Origin: Aquidulcibacter paucihalophilus
Lineage (GTDB): Bacteria > Pseudomonadota > Alphaproteobacteria > Caulobacterales > Aquidulcibacteraceae
DNA length: 64,000 nt
Direction: 5' to 3'
NCBI RefSeq assembly: GCF_002105465.1
Contig: NZ_NCSQ01000156.1
Span: forward strand, 1-64,000
Numbering within the stretch: position 1 is the stretch's first letter; each line of letters opens with the position of its first letter. Below the pieces are notes generated by a model, which was not told where the DNA came from, did no database searches, and saw only the letters and a program-made list of their open reading frames with translations. Shown in pieces: positions 56,590 to 64,000 of the stretch. Made by a program: the position numbers and the translations under genes.

Positions 56590-56619
56590 AGCCTAAGTAA
56601 ACCATAAGGTTCTTAGGCT
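56590..56619 (+). promoter_or_regulatory. 8-bp inverted repeat before D,D-carboxypeptidase gene
   Basis: AGCCTAAG and CTTAGGCT are separated by 14 bp and end 24 bp before the ATG at 56644. It could be an operator or a leader hairpin. Confidence 0.35.
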
Positions 56620-56643
56620 AGCTTCATGTGCTCGGAGACCAAC

Positions 56644-58398
56644 ATGGCAAGTCACACTTTTTCGCTTCGGCTCCTCGCCGCCTCTACCTTGGTGGCCGCA
56701 GCGGCGATGGCATCCACGCCTGCCGGTGCGCAAGCGAATTCACGATTTGCTCAAATCGTTGTCGATGCAGATACCCATGAAGTGATATTCGAGGAAAATG
56801 CACAGGCACTGCGTCGTCCGGCGTCCATCACCAAAGTGATGACGCTTTATCTTCTGTTTGACGCGCTACAAACCGGTAAAATTTCGTGGAACGACCAAAT
56901 TACTTTCTCCCGCTATGCGAGCAGCCAAGCCCCAACAAAATTGGGGGTTGCGCCGGGTAATTCGATTTCGGTTCAAACGGCGATCGAGGCTTTGGTCGTG
57001 CGCTCCGCCAATGATGTTGCCGCCGCCGTGGCAGAGACTTTGGGCGGTTCAGAGGCCAATTTTGCAGTCATGATGACCGCCAAAGCGCGTGAGCTGGGCA
57101 TGGTCAATACGACATTTGCCAATGCCTCGGGGCTACCGCATGACCGGCAACTGACGACAGCTGAAGATCTCGCCCGCTTGGCAATTGCCATTCGTCGCGA
57201 CTTTCCAGACCAATATCATTGGTTCTCCACGCCCCAGATGGTCTTCAACGGCAAAGTCACGCGCAATCACAACCATCTGATGGCCCGCATGGAGGGCATG
57301 GACGGTTTAAAAACAGGCTTTACCCGCAGTTCTGGTTTCAATCTGGCCGCCACCACAGAGCGCAATGGTCGGCGCATTGTCACAGTTGTCCTTGGCGGTC
57401 GCACCCGTTTTTCGCGCGATGACTATGTTGAGCTGTTGACCGAGACTGCCTTTAAAGAATTGGGCCCTGCCACACATTTGGTTGCGGATCAGGCCACCCC
57501 CTATCAATTCACTTTCCGCGATCCGCGCGATGGGGCAGATGCCGAAGCGCTTGTGATGTCGATTGCAGGTAAAGCGTTAGAGCCAACTGGGGCCACCAAT
57601 TTGGCGCTGGTGCGAACTGAGCGCACGCGTGGCTTTGATCAAGGTAAACCCTCGGTATTGCTGGCCAATACTTCCGGGCAAGCAGCACCTTCGGCACGCC
57701 TGGCAACTACCGGTGTGCAAACAGCTTCCCTCGACTTAGCCAGTTCTGAAGATGAGGACGAAGCCGAAGCCGTTAGCCCACAAGCGGTCCCTGCCGTGAA
57801 ACAGACGCGCTTGCCGCGGACCACCACCCATTATGTCGCGGCCTCCACCATACAGGCTCCTTCCTTGCGTCCAGTGATGGATTTCCCAGCAACCACCGGG
57901 GCTACCAGCCCGGCTTCTGAACCGACCAGCCAAGAAGCTATGAAAATCGAAGTCGCAGCTGTGGCGGAAGAGCAAATCCGTCTGCAGGAAGCCCGCGACC
58001 AAGTTGTTCGCCAAGCCAATGAACGCCGTGCGGCGGAACGTGCCGCAGCAGATGCGCGCGCCAAAGCAACTGCCGAACGTGAGGAACGCACCCGCCAGCA
58101 AGCCGCGCGAGCTTTAGCTGCCAAAAAAGAAAGTGATCGGCAATTGATCGCTGGCCGCGCCCGTGGTGATGCGATTGTTCAGGTCGGTGCCTTCCGCAGC
58201 CAACGCGATGCCAAGGCTGCACTCGCCCAATTCTCCCGCCATTTCCCATCCTTTGCCAGCCGCGAAGTCAGCAGTGTGAAACGCTCTGATGGGGTCTGGT
58301 ATCGCGCCCGCTTCTCAGGCCTTGGTGCCAGTGTGGCCCGCGAAGCTTGCCGGATAGTGTCCGGTCGCGGTGGTAGCTGCCAGATTATTGCGGACTAA
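56644..58398 (+). CDS. D-alanyl-D-alanine carboxypeptidase with SPOR domain
   Basis: It is a penicillin-binding protein of the S11 family that trims peptidoglycan pentapeptides. A signal peptide (about 1-30) precedes the catalytic domain with SITK (S61, K64), SAN (121-123) and KTG (224-226). A Glu/Ala/Arg-rich coiled region (about 440-500) leads to a C-terminal SPOR domain (VQVGAFRSQRDAKAAL) that binds denuded septal glycan. The ATG at 56644 is preferred to one six codons upstream. It is divergent from the phasin gene and converges on guaA. Confidence 0.92.
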   Translation: MASHTFSLRLLAASTLVAAAAMASTPAGAQANSRFAQIVVDADTHEVIFEENAQALRRPASITKVMTLYLLFDALQTGKISWNDQITFSRYASSQAPTKLGVAPGNSISVQTAIEALVVRSANDVAAAVAETLGGSEANFAVMMTAKARELGMVNTTFANASGLPHDRQLTTAEDLARLAIAIRRDFPDQYHWFSTPQMVFNGKVTRNHNHLMARMEGMDGLKTGFTRSSGFNLAATTERNGRRIVTVVLGGRTRFSRDDYVELLTETAFKELGPATHLVADQATPYQFTFRDPRDGADAEALVMSIAGKALEPTGATNLALVRTERTRGFDQGKPSVLLANTSGQAAPSARLATTGVQTASLDLASSEDEDEAEAVSPQAVPAVKQTRLPRTTTHYVAASTIQAPSLRPVMDFPATTGATSPASEPTSQEAMKIEVAAVAEEQIRLQEARDQVVRQANERRAAERAAADARAKATAEREERTRQQAARALAAKKESDRQLIAGRARGDAIVQVGAFRSQRDAKAALAQFSRHFPSFASREVSSVKRSDGVWYRARFSGLGASVAREACRIVSGRGGSCQIIAD

Positions 58399-58400
58399 AC

Positions 58401-58419
58401 GGGAAGATCAATTCTTCCC
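58401..58419. terminator. Inverted repeat between convergent dac and guaA
   Basis: GGGAAGA-TCAAT-TCTTCCC is a perfect 7-bp stem occupying the 21-bp gap between the two stops. T-runs are short, so termination may be partial. Confidence 0.5.
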
Positions 58420-59982
58420 CTACTCCCACTCAATCGTGCCGGGCGGTTTTGACGTCACGTCGTAAACGACACGATTGATGCCCTTGACTTCATTGACGAT
58501 GCGGGTCGCAACCCGGCCCAAAAAGGCCATGTCAAAGGGGAAAAAGTCGGCTGTCATGCCATCGGTAGAGGTGACAGCCCGAAGCGCGCAGACATGGTCA
58601 TAGGTGCGATGATCGCCCATCACACCAACCGTTTTGACCGGCAAAAGAACGGCAAAGGCCTGCCAGATCGTGTCGTACAGGCCATGAGTGCGCAATTCTT
58701 CCAAATAGATGGCGTCTGCCTTACGCAAAATGTCGGCCTTTTCTTGCGTAATCTCGCCCGGGATACGAATAGCTAAGCCGGGGCCCGGGAAAGGATGGCG
58801 GCCTACAAAGGCTTCATTCAACCCAAGCTCGCGACCTAAGGCGCGGACTTCGTCCTTGAACAATTCGCGTAAGGGTTCGACCAGCTTCAAATTCATCCGC
58901 TCTGGCAGACCGCCAACATTGTGGTGGCTCTTGATTGTTACCGATGGACCACCGTCAAACGAAACGCTCTCAATCACATCGGGATAGAGCGTGCCTTGGG
59001 CGAGGAAGCTTGCACCACCAACCATGCGCGCTTTTTCCTCAAATACATCGATGAAGAGCTTGCCGATGGTTTTCCGCTTGGTCTCTGGATCGCTGACCCC
59101 GGCCAAAGCGCCCAAAAAACGTGCACTTTCGTCAGCATGGATCAGGGGGATATTGTAATGATCGCGGAATAACGAAACGACTTGGTCGCTTTCCCCTGCC
59201 CGCATCAAGCCGTGATCCACATACACACAAGTCAATTGATCGCCAATTGCCTCATGGATCAGAACGGCAGCAACCGAGCTATCGACTCCCCCCGACAGGC
59301 CGCAAATGACTTTACCACTGCCCACTTGCGCACGGATACGCTCAATAGCTTCTTCCCGGAAAGCTGCCATCGTCCAGTCGCCACGCAGGCCTGCGATCTT
59401 GCGGACAAAATTATGGATCAACTTTGCGCCGTCGGGGGTGTGGACGACTTCTGGGTGGAACATCACGGTGTAGAAACGGCGAGCCTCATCAGTAGCCACC
59501 GCAAAGGGTGCATTCTCGCTGGTGGCCTTAACGCTAAAGCCTTCGGGCAATTGCGTGACGCGATCACCATGGCTCATCCAAACTGGATAGCGCCCCCCCA
59601 TTTCCCAAACGCCTTCAAACAAGGCACTTGGGGCCAAAATCTCGACATCAGCGCGACCAAACTCAGCCGCATGACCGCTTTCAACCACCCCACCCAATTG
59701 GGTGGCCAAAGTCTGTTGGCCATAGCAAATGGCGAGGATGGGAATATTCAGTTCAAACACGATTTGCGGCGCGCGGGGCGAACCTGCATCACAAACACTG
59801 GCTGGCCCCCCCGACAGGATGATCGCCTTGGGATCAAAGCCCGCATCAAGGACCGCCTGTGCGCGATTATAGGGATGGACCTCGCAATAAACGCCCGCCT
59901 CACGCACACGCCGTGCGATCAGTTGTGTCACTTGAGAGCCAAAATCGATGATGAGGATGTGTTCGTGGGTCGCTTGCGTCAT
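58420..59982 (-). CDS. guaA: GMP synthase (glutamine-hydrolysing)
   Basis: It converts XMP to GMP. The N-terminal amidotransferase has its nucleophile in AICYGQQ and the histidine region [11 protein letters not shown]. The ATP pyrophosphatase P-loop is [14 protein letters not shown], and the C-terminal dimerisation domain ends with KPPGTIEWE. Length 520. It lies downstream of the guaB-GNAT-rsmB set on the same strand. A strong hairpin lies 22 bp before its start. Confidence 0.95.
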   Translation of the reverse strand: MTQATHEHILIIDFGSQVTQLIARRVREAGVYCEVHPYNRAQAVLDAGFDPKAIILSGGPASVCDAGSPRAPQIVFELNIPILAICYGQQTLATQLGGVVESGHAAEFGRADVEILAPSALFEGVWEMGGRYPVWMSHGDRVTQLPEGFSVKATSENAPFAVATDEARRFYTVMFHPEVVHTPDGAKLIHNFVRKIAGLRGDWTMAAFREEAIERIRAQVGSGKVICGLSGGVDSSVAAVLIHEAIGDQLTCVYVDHGLMRAGESDQVVSLFRDHYNIPLIHADESARFLGALAGVSDPETKRKTIGKLFIDVFEEKARMVGGASFLAQGTLYPDVIESVSFDGGPSVTIKSHHNVGGLPERMNLKLVEPLRELFKDEVRALGRELGLNEAFVGRHPFPGPGLAIRIPGEITQEKADILRKADAIYLEELRTHGLYDTIWQAFAVLLPVKTVGVMGDHRTYDHVCALRAVTSTDGMTADFFPFDMAFLGRVATRIVNEVKGINRVVYDVTSKPPGTIEWE

Positions 59983-60004
59983 CGCTGCGGTTTAGCGGGA
60001 TGCG

Positions 60005-60029
60005 GGCGCAGGGGAAAGACCCCTGCGCC
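60005..60029 (-). other. Strong GC hairpin before guaA
   Basis: GGCGCAGGGG (60005-60014) and CCCCTGCGCC (60020-60029) form a perfect 10-bp stem with a 5-nt loop. It sits between the NTF2-like stop and the guaA start and lacks a T-run, so it may be a leader structure or a weak terminator. Confidence 0.5.
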
Positions 60030-60044
60030 GTGTGCCAACAGTGT

Positions 60045-60587
60045 TTAGGACTTATGGCCTTGCATGGCCGCACCGCGGATCGGGTCAAAGCGCGCAGCCC
60101 CTGCATCCACATCAATATTGGCTCCATGGGCGATCTTCCAGCTGTCTGCTTGCTTCACATAAACCAAAGTCATGCGGCTCTCATGTGGGGGCGCGATTTC
60201 CCCGCTTGGGGTCTTAAAGGCATCCATATGCCAATGCACGACGGCGACCACGACCGTGGGCGCGATTTGGGTCAGCGATTCCACAGCCACTAGCTTTTGC
60301 TGGACGCCTTTGAACATCATGTCGAAATAGATGCGATGGGCGCGGTCGACTTCCTCAAAACCTTGCCAGTGCATGGCCTTCACATTCACCCAATGCACAT
60401 TGGGGGCATAAAGCTTGGCCATGCCATCTAAATCGCTCAGATTCCAAAAGCGTTCATAGTCAGAAATGGCGGCATGGATCGCCGCTTCATCGCTTAGCGC
60501 GAGGCTTTGTGATGCTGCCCGTGCCGTTTGTGTCATCGCCATTCCTCCAACTGCGCCCATAAGCGCCAAAAGATGTCGTCTAAGCAT
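60045..60587 (-). CDS. Secreted NTF2-like (SnoaL/DUF4440) protein
   Basis: This 180-residue protein has a signal peptide with a twin-arginine start (MLRRHLLALMG) and a cleavage site near AARA. The rest is a single NTF2-like domain (ISDYERFWNLSDLDGMAKLYAPNV). Members of this family are small-molecule binding or catalytic proteins; the ligand is unknown. It lies downstream of an AraC regulator gene (gap 38 bp) and upstream of guaA. Confidence 0.8.
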   Translation of the reverse strand: MLRRHLLALMGAVGGMAMTQTARAASQSLALSDEAAIHAAISDYERFWNLSDLDGMAKLYAPNVHWVNVKAMHWQGFEEVDRAHRIYFDMMFKGVQQKLVAVESLTQIAPTVVVAVVHWHMDAFKTPSGEIAPPHESRMTLVYVKQADSWKIAHGANIDVDAGAARFDPIRGAAMQGHKS

Positions 60588-60625
60588 GATGTGCCTCCAC
60601 CGAATGGCCCCTGTTTAGACGCCCT

Positions 60626-61570
60626 TCAGATGGCGCACTTGAACAAATCGGACATTTCAGGACCCGTAACAGCGAATGTTGAGATTGCTTGCATGTTTTC
60701 AACAAAAGTTTGGGGTGTCATGCCGCAGAGTGCGCGCGCCTCGCGCGAGAGATGGGCTTCATCGGCATAGCCGGCCTCAGCCGCAATTTGTGCCCACGTC
60801 TGGAGGGGCGACCGATGGCGCGCCGCCAAAGCCGCATCGAAGCGGGTCAATCGTCCATAAAACTTCGGCGTCACGCCAACATCGCGCAGAAAGCGCCGCT
60901 GCACCTGGCGCGCACTGATGCCCGCCCGATCTGCCAAGCGACTAATGCTCACCTTGCCACCCGTTTTTGCAAGCAAGCAGGCAATCTGGTCGACTTCATC
61001 AAAAGGCCGAGACTGATCGAGCCAGCCTGCGATCCAAGCCTGCGCGATAGCCACCCGGTCTTCAAACCTTGTACTCTTGGCCAAGGCGGCCTCTAGGCCC
61101 GGGGCTTGCTTCTGAAGCACGTCTGAGAGCGCCAATCCTTGATCGACCGTTTCGGTCATGGGCAATCCAAACAGACGGGCAAGGCCGGTTGGTTGAAAGC
61201 GGATGGTGAAGGTCTCAATCTGGCCGACAAAGCCCAGATCTTTGCCCGGTGCACTGGTCACCCCTACCAGTACGCTCGTCGGCGTGGCACTAAAGCCCAA
61301 ACCTTTCTCCCGCACGAGATATGGTTCGCGAAAATAAAATTCCATGAATTGATCAGGTCGAGCATTTAAGGCGCGAATGACATGGATCGATTTAAAGTCG
61401 GCCCTGCGTTCCCCAAAGGATGCGACAATGCGGCGCAAACTAGGGTGGGGCGAGACTTGCCTGATCTGGATCGCAGAGGGTGCCTTCGCAGGACTCTGCA
61501 CATGACGAACACCCATACGCGGTCTTTCTGAAACCTGCCGTCTTTGTCGCATATCCCGGCCATGGGTCAA
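60626..61570 (-). CDS. AraC family transcriptional regulator
   Basis: This 314-residue protein has an N-terminal ligand-binding region and a C-terminal pair of helix-turn-helix motifs: ISRLADRAGISARQVQRRF, then TWAQIAAEAGYADEAHLSREAR. The first M is tentative; methionines at 7 and 19 are alternatives. The NTF2-like gene is a likely target, given the 38-bp gap. The regulated pathway is unknown. Confidence 0.85.
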   Translation of the reverse strand: MTHGRDMRQRRQVSERPRMGVRHVQSPAKAPSAIQIRQVSPHPSLRRIVASFGERRADFKSIHVIRALNARPDQFMEFYFREPYLVREKGLGFSATPTSVLVGVTSAPGKDLGFVGQIETFTIRFQPTGLARLFGLPMTETVDQGLALSDVLQKQAPGLEAALAKSTRFEDRVAIAQAWIAGWLDQSRPFDEVDQIACLLAKTGGKVSISRLADRAGISARQVQRRFLRDVGVTPKFYGRLTRFDAALAARHRSPLQTWAQIAAEAGYADEAHLSREARALCGMTPQTFVENMQAISTFAVTGPEMSDLFKCAI

Positions 61571-61594
61571 GCAAGCAGCTTAACTTAGGCTTTT

Positions 61595-62920
61595 TCAAAC
61601 AGCCCGCGTCATCGCACAGATAAAAAAGCCATCCGTGCCGGTCGCCAAAGGTGTCATCTGCAAGCCAGGGCCTGCCTTGTGGCAATGGGCCAAAAGACCC
61701 GAAAGCCCCGCATCGACTACCAAAGTTGTTGGACTGACCGGCGCAAAGGCTGGATTGGAAGCCAAGAAGCGGGTGACGCTGTCTTCATTTTCTTCCGGCA
61801 AGATGGAGCAGGTGACGTATAAAAGCCGGCCACCGGGTTTCACCAAAGGCGCACCCAAAGCGAGCGCGAGGGCTTGTTCTTGTTGCCGTTTTTCCAAAGC
61901 GCCGGGTCGCAACCGCCATTTTGAGTCAGGGGCACGGCGCCAGGTGCCAGAGCCCGTGCAGGGCGCATCAATGAAAACAATGTCCATCTGGCCGCGCAGA
62001 TCAGCCAAAACGTCTTGGTCACGCTTTGGCGTGCGGACTTGGCAATTACGCACCCCTGCCCGCTCGATCCGTTCATGGCAATTGGCGAGGCGACGGCTAT
62101 CGACATCATAGGCGTAAAGCTGACCCTTGTTTTCCATAAGCGCGGCGAGCGCCAAGGTCTTGCCGCCGCCGCCAGCACAAACGTCAGCAATCTGCATCCC
62201 GGGCTTTGCCACCGATAGGCGCGCAGCAAGCTGGCTGCCTTCATCCTGAACTTCAAAGCCCCCCTTCACAAAGGCTTCTTCTTTCGCCCAAGGAAAGGTT
62301 CGACCTTGGTGCCAAGGGATGCGAATGCCATCCGGCGACCAAGGTGTCATGAAAGCCGCTGGACGGCCATCATCGCGCACCTTTAGTTGCGTGGACGACA
62401 AGAGGTCTGCGAGCACAGCCTCAGGCTTGGCCTTCAAGCGATTGACGCGCAGATCGAGTGGTGCGGGCGCGGCCAAGGCGGCCCCTTCTGCGGCGCGTTC
62501 ATCGCCCAAGATACGCGAAAAGCTTGCATCTAGCCACGCTGGATAATCGCCGCGCACATGGTCGGGCGCACCGTCGAGTGTCGCCTCTGCCAAAGCCTTA
62601 CGTTCGGCCTCAGTCAGTGGGCTATAGGCATGGGTTTCTTCATAGGCATCTTTCTCAAGGCTTTCGGCGCTGCGGCCAAAGCCCCATCGCAAAGCACCCA
62701 ATACCCAAGCCCTTGGATCATCGACCCCCAAGCGATAGGCGCTGGATGCCTTCCATCGCAACGCACCAAACACGATATCGCCAATTTGTGCTCGGTCTCC
62801 TGAGCCTGCGAACCGGTGGCTCAAGCCCCATTCCTTCAGCACATCAGCCGGCGGGCGTTTACGGGCTTCAACATCGGTCAATATTTCAATGGCGGCTTGG
62901 GCACGGGCACCGGGGCGCAT
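61595..62920 (-). CDS. RsmB/NOP-family RNA (cytosine-5) methyltransferase
   Basis: It is a SAM-dependent enzyme that methylates C5 of cytosine in rRNA, and RsmB is the nearest named relative. The catalytic region has IDAPCTGSGT and a later YVTCSILPEEN, the two cysteines used by this family; ADVCAGGGGKTLALA is the SAM site. An N-terminal NusB-like region is present but divergent. It is 441 residues, in the guaB-GNAT-rsmB order before guaA. Confidence 0.87.
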   Translation of the reverse strand: MRPGARAQAAIEILTDVEARKRPPADVLKEWGLSHRFAGSGDRAQIGDIVFGALRWKASSAYRLGVDDPRAWVLGALRWGFGRSAESLEKDAYEETHAYSPLTEAERKALAEATLDGAPDHVRGDYPAWLDASFSRILGDERAAEGAALAAPAPLDLRVNRLKAKPEAVLADLLSSTQLKVRDDGRPAAFMTPWSPDGIRIPWHQGRTFPWAKEEAFVKGGFEVQDEGSQLAARLSVAKPGMQIADVCAGGGGKTLALAALMENKGQLYAYDVDSRRLANCHERIERAGVRNCQVRTPKRDQDVLADLRGQMDIVFIDAPCTGSGTWRRAPDSKWRLRPGALEKRQQEQALALALGAPLVKPGGRLLYVTCSILPEENEDSVTRFLASNPAFAPVSPTTLVVDAGLSGLLAHCHKAGPGLQMTPLATGTDGFFICAMTRAV

Positions 62921-62924
62921 GAGA

Positions 62925-63404
62925 TTAAACTTTCAGGGCGCGCGACAGATAAGTCACGCTTTTGCCGTTGGACAAAGTCGCTTGCCCGACGGGAGTAAAG
63001 CCAAGAGCGGCATGGAATTGATCGGAAATCGGGTTAGGCGGATCAGAATTGACCTCGCAGACAACTTGTTCATAGCCGTCAGCTTCGGCACGTGCAAATA
63101 GGCCCTCATAAAAAAGCCGAGCGATCCCTTGTCCGCGTGCCTGCGCGGCCACAATAATGCGGTCCACGTAGACAAAATTATCCATCCGCTCGACAAACCA
63201 GACGAAATTTGGGCTGTCATAGCTGGAAGTCGGGATGAAGGTGATCAAAAAGCCCAAATCGGGCTCCGCCACTTGGCTGAGGTAGGAGGCCTCAACCAAA
63301 CGCGTCAAACGGTCCTCATCTAGGGGCCCGGTCTCCACCTGATTGGCATTGCCAAGGGCAATGACCCACGCAAAATCATCGCGTGATACCTGCCGAATGG
63401 CCAC
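62925..63404 (-). CDS. GNAT family acetyltransferase
   Basis: It is a predicted acetyl-CoA-dependent acetyltransferase of 159 residues, with IVAAQARGQGIARLFYEGLF as the acetyl-CoA loop. It starts at a GTG 5 bp after the guaB stop and is followed 4 bp later by the rsmB-like gene. The substrate is unknown. Confidence 0.78.
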   Translation of the reverse strand: MAIRQVSRDDFAWVIALGNANQVETGPLDEDRLTRLVEASYLSQVAEPDLGFLITFIPTSSYDSPNFVWFVERMDNFVYVDRIIVAAQARGQGIARLFYEGLFARAEADGYEQVVCEVNSDPPNPISDQFHAALGFTPVGQATLSNGKSVTYLSRALKV

Positions 63405-63409
63405 GAGGC

Positions 63410-64000
<591 letters not shown>

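Larger units (their letters stand above)
56215..56643. other. Intergenic region between phasin and carboxypeptidase genes
   Basis: This divergent control region of about 430 bp has no convincing gene. It includes a TGC-rich stretch near 56286-56317 and an inverted repeat, AGCCTAAG/CTTAGGCT (56590-56597 and 56612-56619), just before the carboxypeptidase gene. No promoter stands out clearly. Confidence 0.6.

Noticed and set aside
59182-60048. A 288-residue plus-strand open frame opposite guaA
   Set aside because: guaA on the other strand is a clear family member; the frame is a shadow.

Overview
This window looks like part of an alphaproteobacterial chromosome. Three gene orders point there: hom-glpX-recJ; rpoZ-rsh-pyrE-pdxJ-acpS-lepB-rnc-era-recO; and tpiA-secG-pyrG divergent from ppiD-trpEGDC. 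The guaB-rsmB-guaA axis, the clpS-clpA pair, class I PHA synthase with a phasin, and the tRNA-Glu sequence fit as well. I cannot place the genus. Nearly all of it is core housekeeping DNA. I see no prophage, insertion sequence, CRISPR array, rRNA or conjugation gene.

Layout. 1-522: a gene-free stretch packed with palindromes, including a gapless four-way cloverleaf and a 98-bp repeat in two copies. This is the least ordinary DNA in the window. 523-8373 (minus): parC, tRNA-Glu, recJ, glpX, hom and an AlaC-type aminotransferase, then a small lipoprotein gene. 9138-15978 (plus): PHA synthase, then a translationally coupled set of photolyase, FAD oxidoreductase, DUF1365 protein and cyclopropane-fatty-acid synthase-like methyltransferase. 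16053-18740: a coniferyl-aldehyde-type dehydrogenase (minus) and a diguanylate cyclase (plus). 18746-27726 (minus): the recO...rpoZ cluster of DNA repair, ribosome maturation, secretion, cofactor, pyrimidine and (p)ppGpp genes, with folK. 27728-31629: a NYN-domain protein, a type-5 uracil-DNA glycosylase, and a divergent MFS transporter/CoA-transferase pair.

31781-36650 (minus): a secreted S9 peptidase, ribosomal protein L32, and three unrecognised envelope proteins (one membrane protein, two lipoproteins). 36749-40789 (minus): pyrG, secG, a degenerate receiver-domain protein and tpiA. 40983-46868 (plus): ppiD and trpE-G-D-C, with the trp genes overlapping. 46973-52711: small enzymes (GNAT, MaoC, RidA, HIT), a COG3146 acyltransferase-like protein, DUF2721, and two unrecognised proteins. 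52724-56214 (minus): clpA, clpS and a phasin. 56644-58398 (plus): a penicillin-binding D,D-carboxypeptidase with a SPOR domain. 58420-64000 (minus): guaA, an NTF2-like secreted protein, an AraC regulator, an RsmB-type methyltransferase, a GNAT protein and the 3' part of guaB.

How genes connect: hom feeds threonine/methionine synthesis; trpEGDC converts chorismate to indole-3-glycerol phosphate; guaB and guaA make GMP, pyrE and pyrG pyrimidine nucleotides. Rsh and RpoZ tie (p)ppGpp to transcription. PhaC and the phasin build and coat storage granules from loci about 47 kb apart, and their upstream regions share a TGC-rich motif that suggests common regulation. No complete novel system is evident. 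The best leads are the palindrome array at the left end, the photolyase/lipid-modification operon and the possible two-start phasin.
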